Below, piece by piece: positions 52,396 through 61,452 of a stretch of 64,000 bases of DNA. This DNA is from DASQBT01 sp963782495. GTDB lineage: Bacteria; Pseudomonadota; Gammaproteobacteria; Burkholderiales; Thiobacillaceae. The notes beneath the pieces were generated by a model. That model worked only from the letters and a program-made list of their open reading frames with translations, did not search any database and had not been told where the DNA came from. Position 1 is the first letter of the stretch, and every line of letters begins with the position of its first letter. The translations under genes were made by a program, and so were the position numbers. Location: the NCBI GenBank assembly GCA_963782495.1, contig CAWAJU010000004.1, positions 186,001-250,000 on the forward strand, read 5' to 3'.

Positions 52396-54252
52396 ATGAA
52401 AAAGCAAGTCTTCATCACCGATCTGGTCCTGCGCGATGGCCACCAATCCCTGATCGCCACCCGCCTGCGTACCGACGACATGCTGCCGATCTGCCCCAAG
52501 CTCGATACGGTCGGCTTCTGGTCGCTCGAAGCCTGGGGCGGCGCGACCTTCGATGCCTGCGTGCGCTTTTTGCGCGAAGACCCTTGGGAGCGGCTGCGCA
52601 AGCTGCGCCGTGCCTTGCCCAACACCCGCATCCAGATGCTGCTCAGGGGCCAGAACCTGCTGGGCTACCGGCATTATGCAGATGATGTGGTACGCGCCTT
52701 CGTGCAGAAATCCGCCGACAACGGCGTCGATGTGTTTCGTGCATTTGATGCCATGAACGATTTGCGCAATCTGCGGGTATCGCTGGAAGCGGTCAAGAAA
52801 GCTGGCAAGCATGCGGAAGGCGCAATCTGCTACACCACCAGTCCGGTGCATGACATCGCGCATTTTGTCGGGCTGGCCAAAGGACTGGCGGAGATGGGCT
52901 GCGACACCATCGCGATCAAGGACATGGCCGGACTGCTGACGCCCTACACCACCTTCGATCTGGTCAAATCCATCCGCGAGACCACCGGCTTGCCGGTCCA
53001 TACGCACAGTCACGCCAGCTCGGGGCTGGCGGCCATGGTGCACCTGAAAGCCGTTGAAGCCGGCGCGGCGATGGTCGACACCTGTCTCGGCGCGTTCGCC
53101 GAAGGCGCCAGCCATCCAACCACGCAAAGCTTTGTCGCCGCCCTGCAGGGCACCGAGTACGACACCGGCCTGTCGCTTCCACTGCTGGAGGAAATCTCCG
53201 CCTACTTCAAGGAAGTGCGTAAGAAATACTGGCAGTACGAAAGCAACTTCACCGATGTGGACACCCGAGTGCTGATCAATCAGGTGCCGGGCGGGATGAT
53301 TTCCAACCTCGCCAACCAGCTCAAGGAACAGGGCGCGTTGGACAAGATGGACCAGGTGCTGGAAGAAATTCCCCGGGTGCGCGAGGAACTGGGCTATCCA
53401 CCCCTGGTAACACCCACGTCGCAGATCGTCGGGACCCAGGCGGCGCTCAATGTACTGACCGGCAGCCGCTACAAGAGCATCACCAATGAAGTGAAGCTGT
53501 ACATGCAGGGCCGCTATGGCGCAACGCCCGCGCCGGTGAACGAGGAAATCCGCAAACTGGCGATCGGCAATGTCGACATCGTGAGCGGCCGTCCGGCCGA
53601 CCTGATTCCCGATGAACTGGATAAGCTGCAGCTTGAATTGGAAGGCCTGGCCAAGACCGAGGAAGACGTGCTGACCTATGCCATGTTCCCCGAACTGGGA
53701 CGAACCTTCCTGCAGGAGCGCGCGGCGGGGGCGCTGAAGCCGGAAGCCTTGCTCCCACCGGATGCAAAGGACCAATCCTCCGCCGCAATGTATGCGCCCG
53801 ACGAGTTCCGCATCACCCTGCACGGCGAGACCTACCACATCAAGCTGACCGGCAGTGGCAAAGCATCGGATACGCCACGTCCGTTCTTCGTCAGCGTCGA
53901 CGGAGTGTCCGAGGAGGTGTTGCTGGAAGCATTGAATGAAGTGGAAGTCAGGCCTGCCGCCAGCGCCGCTGCAACCAAACCCGAAACTGTCAGGAAGGCT
54001 GCTCCAGCGGGACAGAAACCCAAGGCCACCCACCGCGGCCATGTTACCGCCGCAATGCCGGGCAGCATTGTCGAGGTGCTGGTCAATGCCGGGCAAAGGG
54101 TTCAAGCCGGCGACCCCATCCTGGTGATCGAGGCGATGAAAATGGAAAACGAAGTTCAGGCTCCGATCAGCGGCACCGTCATCAATATCTTTGCCGCCAA
54201 GGGCGAGCCCGTCACCCCCGACATGGCATTGATCGAAATCCAGCCTGAATGA
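52396..54252 (+). CDS. pycB: Pyruvate carboxylase subunit B (carboxyltransferase with biotinyl domain)
   Basis: A 618-residue protein in the oxaloacetate decarboxylase alpha/PycB family. The carboxyltransferase TIM barrel has TDLVLRDGHQSLIATRLRT, FDAMNDLRN and HTHSHASSG metal-binding motifs. A conserved carboxylase domain and an Ala/Pro-rich linker follow, and the C-terminal biotinyl domain carries the EAMKMENEV lysine. No sodium-pump beta or gamma subunits are nearby, which favours the carboxylase direction over a decarboxylase pump. Its stop overlaps the Maf gene by four bases. Confidence 0.88.
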   Translation: MKKQVFITDLVLRDGHQSLIATRLRTDDMLPICPKLDTVGFWSLEAWGGATFDACVRFLREDPWERLRKLRRALPNTRIQMLLRGQNLLGYRHYADDVVRAFVQKSADNGVDVFRAFDAMNDLRNLRVSLEAVKKAGKHAEGAICYTTSPVHDIAHFVGLAKGLAEMGCDTIAIKDMAGLLTPYTTFDLVKSIRETTGLPVHTHSHASSGLAAMVHLKAVEAGAAMVDTCLGAFAEGASHPTTQSFVAALQGTEYDTGLSLPLLEEISAYFKEVRKKYWQYESNFTDVDTRVLINQVPGGMISNLANQLKEQGALDKMDQVLEEIPRVREELGYPPLVTPTSQIVGTQAALNVLTGSRYKSITNEVKLYMQGRYGATPAPVNEEIRKLAIGNVDIVSGRPADLIPDELDKLQLELEGLAKTEEDVLTYAMFPELGRTFLQERAAGALKPEALLPPDAKDQSSAAMYAPDEFRITLHGETYHIKLTGSGKASDTPRPFFVSVDGVSEEVLLEALNEVEVRPAASAAATKPETVRKAAPAGQKPKATHRGHVTAAMPGSIVEVLVNAGQRVQAGDPILVIEAMKMENEVQAPISGTVINIFAAKGEPVTPDMALIEIQPE

Positions 54253-54833
54253 AGCTGGTCCTCGCCTCAACGTCCCGCTACCGGCGCGAGCTCCTATCCC
54301 GTCTGCACCTGCCCTTCGAAGTCCTCGCGCCCGACGTGAACGAAACGCCCCTGCCTGGCGAAATGCCTTCGCAAACTGCGTTGCGCCTGTCGGTGCTCAA
54401 GGCGCAAGCCGCGGTGGTGCAGTTTCCGGATGCACTCATCATCGGCTCCGACCAGGTCCTGATGCTCGATGCTGATCAACTGGGCAAGCCAGGCGACTAC
54501 GACAAGGCATTTGAGCAGATCAAGCGCATGCAAGGCAATGCGATGGTGTTCCACACCGCGCTGACCCTGCTAAACAGCAAGTCCGGCAGGGCGCAGACCC
54601 GTGACGTGCCGACCGTGGTGCACATACGCAAACTCAGCGACGCGCAGATTGCGGCCTACCTGAAGAAGGAACAGCCTTATGACTGCGCCGGTTCGGCACG
54701 TAGCGAATCGCTCGGCATCGCGCTGATGGAACGCATGGACAGTCCCGACCCGACTGCACTGATCGGCCTGCCGCTGATTGCGCTGACCGAAATGCTTCTG
54801 AACGAAGGGGTGGACGTACTCACCCATTCCTGA
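54249..54833 (+). CDS. Maf/YceF-type nucleotide pyrophosphatase
   Basis: A 194-residue Maf-family enzyme; the YceF branch hydrolyses 7-methyl-GTP and related modified nucleotides. LVLASTSRYRRELLSRL, the APDVNETPLPGE loop and IIGSDQVLMLD are diagnostic. It overlaps pycB by four bases, so it now shares a transcript with the carboxylase; in E. coli yceF lies directly next to yceD. Confidence 0.9.
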   Translation: MKLVLASTSRYRRELLSRLHLPFEVLAPDVNETPLPGEMPSQTALRLSVLKAQAAVVQFPDALIIGSDQVLMLDADQLGKPGDYDKAFEQIKRMQGNAMVFHTALTLLNSKSGRAQTRDVPTVVHIRKLSDAQIAAYLKKEQPYDCAGSARSESLGIALMERMDSPDPTALIGLPLIALTEMLLNEGVDVLTHS

Positions 54834-54929
54834 CCCTCGTGCCTGAGATGGAATCCGCTAAACGCAATTCCCCGTCCCCTCTCCCAGCGCGGCGGGTATT
54901 CCGAGACTAGTCCCGGCTCAGCCCATCCA

Positions 54930-55649
54930 ATGACCCAAGCCACTCCACCCGGCGCCCTCTACCTCATCCCTGTCCCGCTGGCCGCGGACACGATCGGCAG
55001 CAGCCTGCCGCCCCACACGCTGGACATCGCCCGCAGTCTCAATACCTTTGTGGTGGAGCACCCCAAGACCGCGCGTGCCTGGCTCAAGGCCATGGGCCAC
55101 CCGGGCCCGATGCAGGCCGTGACCATGCTGGAACTCTCCGAGCACACGCCTGCCAAGGACTTGCCTGGCCTGCTCACGCCCCTGCTGGCAGGCCAGGATG
55201 CAGGCCTGATGTCGGAGGCCGGCTGCCCCGGCGTGGCGGATCCTGGCGCGGCCCTGGTGGCACTCGCCCATAAGCACGGCGTGGAAGTCGTTCCCCTGGT
55301 CGGCCCGTCATCCCTGCTGCTCGCCCTCATGGGCTCGGGCCTAAACGGCCAGCAATTCGCCTTCAGCGGCTATCTGCCGGTCGCCGCCGAGGAGCGCAAG
55401 AAAGCCATCAAACATTTGGAGCAGCTTGCGCAGAAAGGCCAGACCCAGCTCTTCATCGAAACCCCCTATCGTGGCAACGCCTTGTTCAAGGCCTTGCTGG
55501 AAACCCTTGCGCCCGCTACCCGCCTCACCCTCGCCATCGATCTCACCGGCCCCGGGCAGATGCTTAAGACCCTGGCTGTCAGCGCATGGAAGAAACAGCC
55601 CCTGCCCGATCTGGACAAGAGGCCCGCGGTGTTTCTGATCGGCGCGTGA
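54930..55649 (+). CDS. SAM-dependent methyltransferase, tetrapyrrole methylase fold (RsmI-like)
   Basis: A 239-residue protein of the RsmI/CbiF fold. LYLIPVPLAAD at the N-terminus, SEAGCPGVADPGA at the S-adenosylmethionine site and VPLVGPSSLLLALMGSGL match RsmI-like proteins, but the sequence differs from true RsmI, so 16S rRNA C1402 methylation is not assured. Genes of this type often lie by maf and sppA in betaproteobacteria; here sppA is about 4.9 kb away behind an accessory patch. Confidence 0.85.
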   Translation: MTQATPPGALYLIPVPLAADTIGSSLPPHTLDIARSLNTFVVEHPKTARAWLKAMGHPGPMQAVTMLELSEHTPAKDLPGLLTPLLAGQDAGLMSEAGCPGVADPGAALVALAHKHGVEVVPLVGPSSLLLALMGSGLNGQQFAFSGYLPVAAEERKKAIKHLEQLAQKGQTQLFIETPYRGNALFKALLETLAPATRLTLAIDLTGPGQMLKTLAVSAWKKQPLPDLDKRPAVFLIGA

Positions 55650-55838
55650 GTCATCTCCATCGTGGCACACTCATAACGGAGGCCCTGCTTCCGCTGATCG
55701 CGCCGCACTGTCAATCCTGTGTTTCCACGCAGCCCATCGCGCGCGAACCACCATATCCAGGCAGACAGATCCCTCAAGTCAACCCATAATGTCCAGGCAG
55801 TTGGGAATTTCTCCCACTTGAGATCAGGAGGCATTCGA

Positions 55839-56303
55839 ATGCGCAAGCGCATCATCGGACCGGTTCAACAAGACACCGACCACGGCTGGCTGGATTTGGA
55901 GGAAATCGCGGAGGTGGAAATCAGTTCGGAGGATGCCGGCCATCCCATCGAGTCCGCCTTGCTGCCTGGTGGCGCGTCGGGATGGCGCGCCGCTGAGCCC
56001 GGGAAGCAGACCATCCGGGTTCTCTTCACCCGGCCGCAACGGCTCCGGCGGATCTGGCTGAATTTCGCGGAACCGCTTATTGAACGTACGCAGGAATATG
56101 TCTTGCGATGGTCTCCGGATGGCGGCCTGTCGTTCCGTGAAATCGTGCGGCAGCAGTGGAACTTCAACCCCCAAGGTGCGAGCAGCGAGACTGAAGACCA
56201 TCAGGTCGATCTCCCGGCGGTCACGGTACTCGAGTTGATCATTGTTCCGGACATCAGCGGGAAGAATGTGTTCGCTTCCCTGGCGCAGATGAGGCTTGCT
56301 TAA
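55839..56303 (+). CDS. Conserved protein of unknown function, beta-sandwich-like
   Basis: A 154-residue soluble protein starting at ATG 55839, seven bases after AGGAGG. The composition suggests a beta-sandwich of the carbohydrate-binding or discoidin kind: strands with IESALLPGGASGWRAAEPG, QTIRVLFTRPQRLRRIWLNF and a final VTVLELIIVPDISG. No catalytic motif, signal peptide or membrane segment is seen. It is the first gene of the accessory patch between the methyltransferase and sppA. Confidence 0.7.
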   Translation: MRKRIIGPVQQDTDHGWLDLEEIAEVEISSEDAGHPIESALLPGGASGWRAAEPGKQTIRVLFTRPQRLRRIWLNFAEPLIERTQEYVLRWSPDGGLSFREIVRQQWNFNPQGASSETEDHQVDLPAVTVLELIIVPDISGKNVFASLAQMRLA

Positions 56304-56349
56304 GCCAGCGCCCCACCTCTCCTCCTGTGCCCGCAATCCCCAGGCGCCC

Positions 56350-57285
56350 ATGACTGGCAGTGACGGGAATAGTCCGGCTGGAGGCCGTGCTGCGCCCCTG
56401 CCCGAGCCCCTCCCCATTGCCGGACACGCCATGGCGACGCTCAGCATCGCGGGCTACCCGGACTTCATTGCCACTGAAGGCAGCACGGCCTGGGTAACCA
56501 ACGAGGGCCGCGTCCAAAAACTTAGTTTCGATCACCTGGATCCGGTGGCGACCGTGCCCCTGCCCTCGCCCTGTGGCGTGATGGTCGTTGCCTTCGGGAC
56601 ACTGTGGGTGGCCAACTGCCAGGACGCTTCGGTCTACCGCATCGATCTATCGACTGCTGCCATTACAGCCATCATCCCCACCGGGCTTGCCGATCCAACC
56701 GGCGAGCTGAGCCTCGCGGCAGGAGCAGGTTCGATCTGGGTCCTCACGGACCCGAGTGGCGCTCTGTCCCGCATCGACCCGCATGCAAATCGCGTAATCG
56801 CAACGATCCAGGTTGCGCCCCTTTCCTTTGCCGCAGCGTTCGGGTTCGGCTCTGTGTGGATCACCAATACCGGGGAATCCGGCGCTCAGACGGCGGGCTC
56901 TGTGGAGCGCATCGACCCGCAGACGAACAGTGTCATTGCGACCATTCCCCTGGGTCCCGCGCCACGCTTCCTGGCCGCGGGGGAAGGCGCGGTGTGGACG
57001 CTAAACCAGGGCGACGGGACGGTCACCCGCATCGATCCACAGACGAACAAGGTGGCTGCGACGATTGCGGTCGGCCTGCCAGGCCCGGGAGGCGACATTG
57101 CCACAGGCGCCGGTCGAATCTGGGTAAGGGCTGCAAACGTGTTGCTATCGGTAATCGACCCTTTGACCAACCGCGTGATCACCCGTTTTGGTCCGCCGGC
57201 GGGAAGTGGTGGCGTGCGCGTCGGAGATGGCATTGTATGGGTGACGGCGCATGACACGAACACGGTGTGGGCGCTGCACCCATGA
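56350..57285 (+). CDS. Vgb/YVTN-like beta-propeller protein, N-terminus uncertain
   Basis: A repeat protein of about 311 residues made of blades with the pattern RIDPQTNxVIATIxxG followed by GxGSVWVxN, as in virginiamycin-B-lyase-like and YVTN-type propellers. About six blades are visible. Such proteins are usually exported, yet no signal peptide is present: the ATG at 56350 lacks a Shine-Dalgarno and begins MTGSDGNSPAGG, and the in-frame TTG at 56296 overlaps the previous stop. The N-terminus may have been lost. The lyase active-site residues were not identified. Confidence 0.65.
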   Translation: MTGSDGNSPAGGRAAPLPEPLPIAGHAMATLSIAGYPDFIATEGSTAWVTNEGRVQKLSFDHLDPVATVPLPSPCGVMVVAFGTLWVANCQDASVYRIDLSTAAITAIIPTGLADPTGELSLAAGAGSIWVLTDPSGALSRIDPHANRVIATIQVAPLSFAAAFGFGSVWITNTGESGAQTAGSVERIDPQTNSVIATIPLGPAPRFLAAGEGAVWTLNQGDGTVTRIDPQTNKVAATIAVGLPGPGGDIATGAGRIWVRAANVLLSVIDPLTNRVITRFGPPAGSGGVRVGDGIVWVTAHDTNTVWALHP

Positions 57286-57309
57286 GGCACTGGCCAGCGG
57301 TGCCTGCCT

Positions 57310-58604
57310 TCATTTCAGTGATGGGTTTGCCACATCGTCTGCACATGCGGCCGCGCGTGCCATCAGCAGCGAGCGTTCGCGGCCATTGCGCGCTAATGCG
57401 GCGGCGCGCTCGAACTCGGCGCGCGCCTCGCCAATCCGGCCAAGTTTGAGGAGCAGGTCGCGGCGCACGCTGGGCAGCCGGTGTTAGTTCTTGAGCTTCG
57501 GTTCGTAAACCAGCGCATCAACGATCTCCAGCCCGGCAGCGGGGCCAAACGCCATCGCAACCGCTACCGCTCGATTAAGTTCCACGACCGGCGAAGGGCT
57601 CAATTGTGCAAAGCCATCGTAAAGTGCGGCGATGCGCGCCCAGTCGGTTGCACCCGCCGTTAATGCGCGCGCGTGGCAGGCGGCGATGGCGGCTTGCAGC
57701 GCATAGGCACCCAGTGCGCCGCCCAGTTGTTCCGCACGTTAGAGGGCCGCGAGGCCGCGGCGGATCAGCAGGCGGTCCCAGCGTGCTCGATCCTGATCGA
57801 GCAGCAGCACCGGTTCCCCGGTCGGACCGGTCCGTGCCGGCAGGCGCGAGGCCTGGATTTCCATCAGTGCAATCAGGCCGTGAACTTCGGGCTCAGCCGA
57901 CGCCAATTCGGCGAGCATGCGGCCGAGGCGCAGCGCTTCCTCGCAAAGCCCCGGCCGCATCCAGTCATCCCCCGCGGTCGCCGCGTAACCCTCGTTGAAA
58001 ATCAGGTAGACGACCTCCAGCACCGAGGCCAGCCTTGCGGCAAGCTCATGGGCACGCGGCACTTCGAAGGGTACGCGCGCCTCGGTCAGGGTCCGCTTGG
58101 CGCGGACGATGCGCTGTGCAACGGTGGGCTCCTCAACCAGAAAGGCGCGCGCGATTCCATCGGTGGTCAAGCCGCCGAGCAGGCGCAAAGTTAGCGCGGC
58201 GCGAGCTTCAGGCGAGAGCACCGGATGACAAGCGGTAAAAATCCGGCGCAGCAGATCGTCGCCGACATCGTCGTCAATCGCGTCATCGACCGCCTGGTTG
58301 AAATCCGCTTCGGCCATTTCGTGCTGCGCGTCCAACTCGCGGCTAAGCTCCTGATGTCTGTGTTCGAGCAGCGTGTTGTGCCGCAGGTGATCCAGTGCGC
58401 GATGCCTGGCAGTGGTCATGAGCCAGGCGCCGGGAATGTCGGGCACGCCTGACTCAGGCCAGTGTTCCAACGCAGCGAGCAGCGCATCCTGGGCAGCTCC
58501 TCGGCCAGCCCGATATCCCGCACCATGCGCGCAACCGCGCCGATGATCCTGGCCGATTCAATGCGCCAGACCGCTTCGACGGTGCGATGCGCATCGAAAG
58601 TCAT
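57310..58604 (-). pseudogene. ECF-type sigma factor (DGPF/YCII-associated), three lesions
   Basis: The reading frame covers a complete sigma factor of the long ECF type with a C-terminal tetratricopeptide-like domain (ECF42-like), but it is broken three times. A one-base deletion near 58494 falls after RDIGLAEEL; restoring a G gives EELAQDALLAALEHWPE. In-frame TAA codons lie at 57741-57739 (before RAEQLGGALGAYALQAA) and after EPKLKN (before HRLPSVRRDLLLKL), where relatives have a tyrosine. The frame is otherwise intact to a final TGA at 57310. A functional sigma factor is unlikely unless these are sequence errors. Confidence 0.85.
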
Positions 58605-58689
58605 GACGCGATGCGGAGCAAAAACACGTATGCGTCCCGGCCCGCAAGCGGGGCGTATCTGCGCGTCCGACCGGCCCGGATCGATCGTG

Positions 58690-59105
58690 TCATTCGGCGT
58701 CTGTCAGGATCATCCACGACACGCCGAAGCGGTCCGTCAGCATGCCGAATTCCGGTGAATAAAATGTCTTCTGCAGAGGCATGCTCACCTGGCCGCCGTC
58801 GGACAACAGGGTGAAGCGCTTCTCCGCTTCCGTCTGGTCGGGCACCATGAGCGACAGCGAAAAACCCTGGAAAACCGGCTGCCCGGTGCACCGGCCATCC
58901 GAAGCCATGATGGTGGTCTCGCCGATGCGCATGCTCATGTGCATGACCTTGTCCGGCGCGGTGCCCGGACAGGCCTCCGGTGACGGGGTTCGCGGCTGTC
59001 GCGAAAACGCATGAGCATGAGGAGCTTGGCGCCGACCGCGTCACAGTAGAAATTGGCCGCCTCTTCGGCGCGGCCGGCAAAAAACAGATAGGGCTGTATT
59101 TGCAT
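58690..59105 (-). pseudogene. VOC (glyoxalase/PhnB-like) family protein, frameshifted
   Basis: The start MQIQPYLFFAGRAEEAANFY has a good AGGAGG and encodes the first half of a PhnB-like VOC protein. After MRFRDSREP the frame is lost, and the second half (DKVMHMSMRIGETTIMASDG ... FGMLTDRFGVSWMILTD) is in another frame, ending at 58690. The shift lies at about 58975-58990. VOC genes of this type normally accompany YCII proteins and ECF sigma factors, as here. Confidence 0.8.
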
Positions 59106-59160
59106 GATGACCTCCTTGGCAAACCATTGAATGATTAGATCTGTGCAAGACCCGCAGCGG

Positions 59161-59571
59161 TTAGTCCCCCGTTCCCATATTGCGGAACCGGTCCACCGCC
59201 TCGCTGGGCCCGAAGTGCTCAAGTTCGAACAGCTGGCGCACTTCGATTTCCCCCTCCTTGCCCTTGCCTGTTGGGTTGGGACAGCGTCGCGCCCATTCCA
59301 TGGCCTCTTCGCGCGAATTTACCTGGATCAGCGTGTAACCGGCGACCAGCTCCCTGGCCTCGGTGAAGGGTCCGTCGATCACGCTACGTTGCGTGCCGGA
59401 ATAGTGGATGCGCCAGCCCTTGGAACTGGGCTGCAAGCCCGAGGCGTCGAACAGCACGCCGGCTTTGACCAACTCCTCGTGGTATTGCGCCATTTCCGCC
59501 AAAAGTTCTTCAGGCGGCATGTGGCCGGCTTCCGAGTCCTTGGTTGCCTTGACGATCATCATGAAACGCAT
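59161..59571 (-). CDS. YCII/DGPF-domain protein (intact)
   Basis: A 136-residue YCII-related protein. MRFMMIVKATKDSEAG at the N-terminus and VIDGPFTEARELVAGYTLIQV are the family core (the DGPF tetrad). ATG 59571 follows AGGAGA. The function is unknown; such genes accompany ECF sigma factors. It is the only unbroken gene of the four-gene module. Confidence 0.88.
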   Translation of the reverse strand: MRFMMIVKATKDSEAGHMPPEELLAEMAQYHEELVKAGVLFDASGLQPSSKGWRIHYSGTQRSVIDGPFTEARELVAGYTLIQVNSREEAMEWARRCPNPTGKGKEGEIEVRQLFELEHFGPSEAVDRFRNMGTGD

Positions 59572-59749
59572 GGGGTTCTCCTTTCGTCCAGAATTGAGGG
59601 CGGCCGCACAGGGAAACATTCCCGGCCAAACTCGCCCCTTACCTGTACGACGAGCGACGCGCAGCGAAATCGACAAGTGTGGGCAGAATTTTTTGGTCCG
59701 GTCAAGCCGGCTTATGGTCCGAATGCCTCAGGCTGATCGCGGGAAGCGA

Positions 59750-60106
59750 TCAGCCCACGTAGCAGGGAGCGATTTCGCGCACCTCGACGGTGGCCCACGC
59801 GGCGGCCGGGCATTCGCTGGCAATCGCGATCGCCTCTTCCCTCGTGTCGCAGTCCAGCAGGAAGAACCCGCCGATCATCTCCTTGGATTCGGCAAACGGG
59901 CCGTCTACCAGCTTGGGCTTGCCGTCGCGTACCGATATTCGCACCCCGTCATCATCGAAGCGCAGTGATTCCGTAGCCTTGAGCAGCCCGCGTGCCTTGA
60001 GCCCCTCGCCAAATCGAACCATCTGCGCCTAGGCTATTTCGCCTTCCTCCGGCGAATGGCCGCGTCTCTGGCCACGCGGTTCGATGATCAAGAGTAGATA
60101 AGCCAT
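59750..60106 (-). pseudogene. YCII/DGPF-domain protein with premature amber stop
   Basis: From ATG 60106 the frame reads MAYLLLIIEPRGQRRGHSPE and then meets TAG at codon 26 (60031-60029), followed in frame by AQMVRFGEGLKARGLLKATE and the DGPFAES core to a stop at 59750. Relatives have a tyrosine at the TAG position. Re-initiation at ATG 60022 would give 90 residues lacking the first strand, so it is probably inactive. Confidence 0.8.
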
Positions 60107-60185
60107 GTCACGCCCTCTCCGTGTTCCTGGGCAAGGCTCAACAGATGCCGCACCAAGCTGCGGCCGGGGTCCGGAAGCCCGCGCG

Positions 60186-60425
60186 CTATTCAACTTCGCT
60201 GAACGCGCTGATCCGGTCGAGCCTGATGACGAATTCATCGCCCTGCCTGGCGCCGGCCTTGAGCCATTCGGCGCCGTCCCGGGTCCACACGTCCAATGGC
60301 AACAGCACTTTGTGCTGCGCTGCCTGGTTCGGCGCCTGCCAACCAAGATCAAGCTTGCGCCGGGTCAACACCGCATGTTCCAAGCGCTCGTGATTGGCGC
60401 AGGAGATGGGTTGGTACTTTGTCAT
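60186..60425 (-). CDS. Rof-like Rho-binding antiterminator
   Basis: A 79-residue protein resembling Rof/YaeO, which binds Rho and blocks termination. YQPISCANHERLEHAVLTRR and DVWTRDGAEWLKAGARQGDE with terminal IRLDRISAF match the Rof pattern (PISC..HD.LE; DGAEFL; IRLDRI). It is upstream of the decayed YCII module on the same strand and could be part of the same accessory patch. Confidence 0.72.
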   Translation of the reverse strand: MTKYQPISCANHERLEHAVLTRRKLDLGWQAPNQAAQHKVLLPLDVWTRDGAEWLKAGARQGDEFVIRLDRISAFSEVE

Positions 60426-60446
60426 TTCAAGGAGCAGCGCGACGAA

Positions 60447-60483
60447 GCAATCCAGTAAAGCTGGACTCGTTCAACTGGATTGC
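60447..60483. repeat. REP-like inverted repeat between rof-like gene and sppA
   Basis: GCAATCCAGT (60447-60456) and ACTGGATTGC (60474-60483) are exact inverted copies; flanking sequences (GACGAAGCAATCC and GGATTGCCGCGCGTCGC) resemble the widespread GGATTGCTTCGTCGC extragenic palindrome. A related sequence occurs at 62487-62556. Confidence 0.5.
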
Positions 60484-60508
60484 CGCGCGTCGCACGCACT
60501 GACGCGCC

Positions 60509-61447
60509 TCAGCGCAAATGCGCGTGCTGTTCTGCAAACGGGTTGAAGGCCTGGGCCATGCTCGCCCCGAACTTGCCCGCCAGTCGCGAGGCAATGTCTT
60601 CCTGCGGCGTGTAGTCGACGATGTCCTCGGCCTTGATTACGTCGCGCGCGACATATTCCGCGCTGCCGATCGCATCCGCCAGTCCCAGTTTGATGCTTTC
60701 CTCGCCGCTCCAGATCAGCCCGCTGAACATGTCGGGGGTCTCCTTCAGGCGCTTGCCCCGCCCGGCGCGGACCACGCCGATGAACTGCTGGTGGATTTCC
60801 TCCAGCATCGTCTTGGCGTATTGCCGCTGGGTGGGATCCACGGGAGAGAAAGGATCGAGAAAGCCCTTGTTCTTGCCCGCAGTCAGCAGGCGCCGCTCCA
60901 CGCCCAGCTTGTCCATCGCCTTGGTGAAGCCGAAGCCGTCCATCAACACGCCGATGGAGCCGACGATGCTGGCCTTGTCGACGTAAATCCTGTCGGCCGC
61001 CGAGGCCACGTAATAACCCCCCGATGCACAGATGTCATCGACCACCGCGTAAAGCGGGATCTTTGGATATTTGGCACGCAGGCGCTTGATTTCGTCGTAG
61101 ATCTGCCCGGCTTGTACCGGGCTGCCGCCAGGGCTGTTGATGCGCAGAATGACGCCTTCGGTATGCTTGTCCTCGAACGCGTTCTGCAGTCCCTCCATGA
61201 TCTTGTCGGCGGTCTCATCCTTGGCCGAGATCACTCCCTTCAAGTCGACCAGGGCGGTATGCTTGCCCGTCAAGGCGGTCTCGCCGTTGAACCAGCCATT
61301 GACCATGAACAGGATGACGAACAGGTAAATGAAAGTCAGGCTCTTGAAAAGAATACCCCAGTGGCGGGCGCGCTTCTGCTCCTTGAGGGCATCGGTCGCC
61401 AGTTTCTCCAGTACCTGGCGCTCCCAGGCTTGATCCGGTTCGCTCAT
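60509..61447 (-). CDS. sppA: Signal peptide peptidase SppA, 36-kDa type
   Basis: Membrane-anchored serine protease of 312 residues that degrades cleaved signal peptides. One membrane helix lies at about residues 32-52; the catalytic serine is in DICASGGYYVASAADRIY and the lysine in the following C-terminal half; GVILRINSPGGSPVQAG is conserved. It lies six bases after the Rieske gene. Confidence 0.93.
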   Translation of the reverse strand: MSEPDQAWERQVLEKLATDALKEQKRARHWGILFKSLTFIYLFVILFMVNGWFNGETALTGKHTALVDLKGVISAKDETADKIMEGLQNAFEDKHTEGVILRINSPGGSPVQAGQIYDEIKRLRAKYPKIPLYAVVDDICASGGYYVASAADRIYVDKASIVGSIGVLMDGFGFTKAMDKLGVERRLLTAGKNKGFLDPFSPVDPTQRQYAKTMLEEIHQQFIGVVRAGRGKRLKETPDMFSGLIWSGEESIKLGLADAIGSAEYVARDVIKAEDIVDYTPQEDIASRLAGKFGASMAQAFNPFAEQHAHLR

Positions 61448-61452
61448 CTAGC

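Noticed and set aside
52387..54270. A 627-residue open frame antisense to pycB
   Set aside because: Same reason: pycB has complete carboxyltransferase and biotinyl motifs, and the antisense frame has none.
57310..60106. Stop codon reassignment (TAA/TAG read as tyrosine)
   Set aside because: All surrounding genes end normally at TAA, TAG or TGA, one of the sigma-factor stops is not at a tyrosine position, and two genes also have frameshifts.
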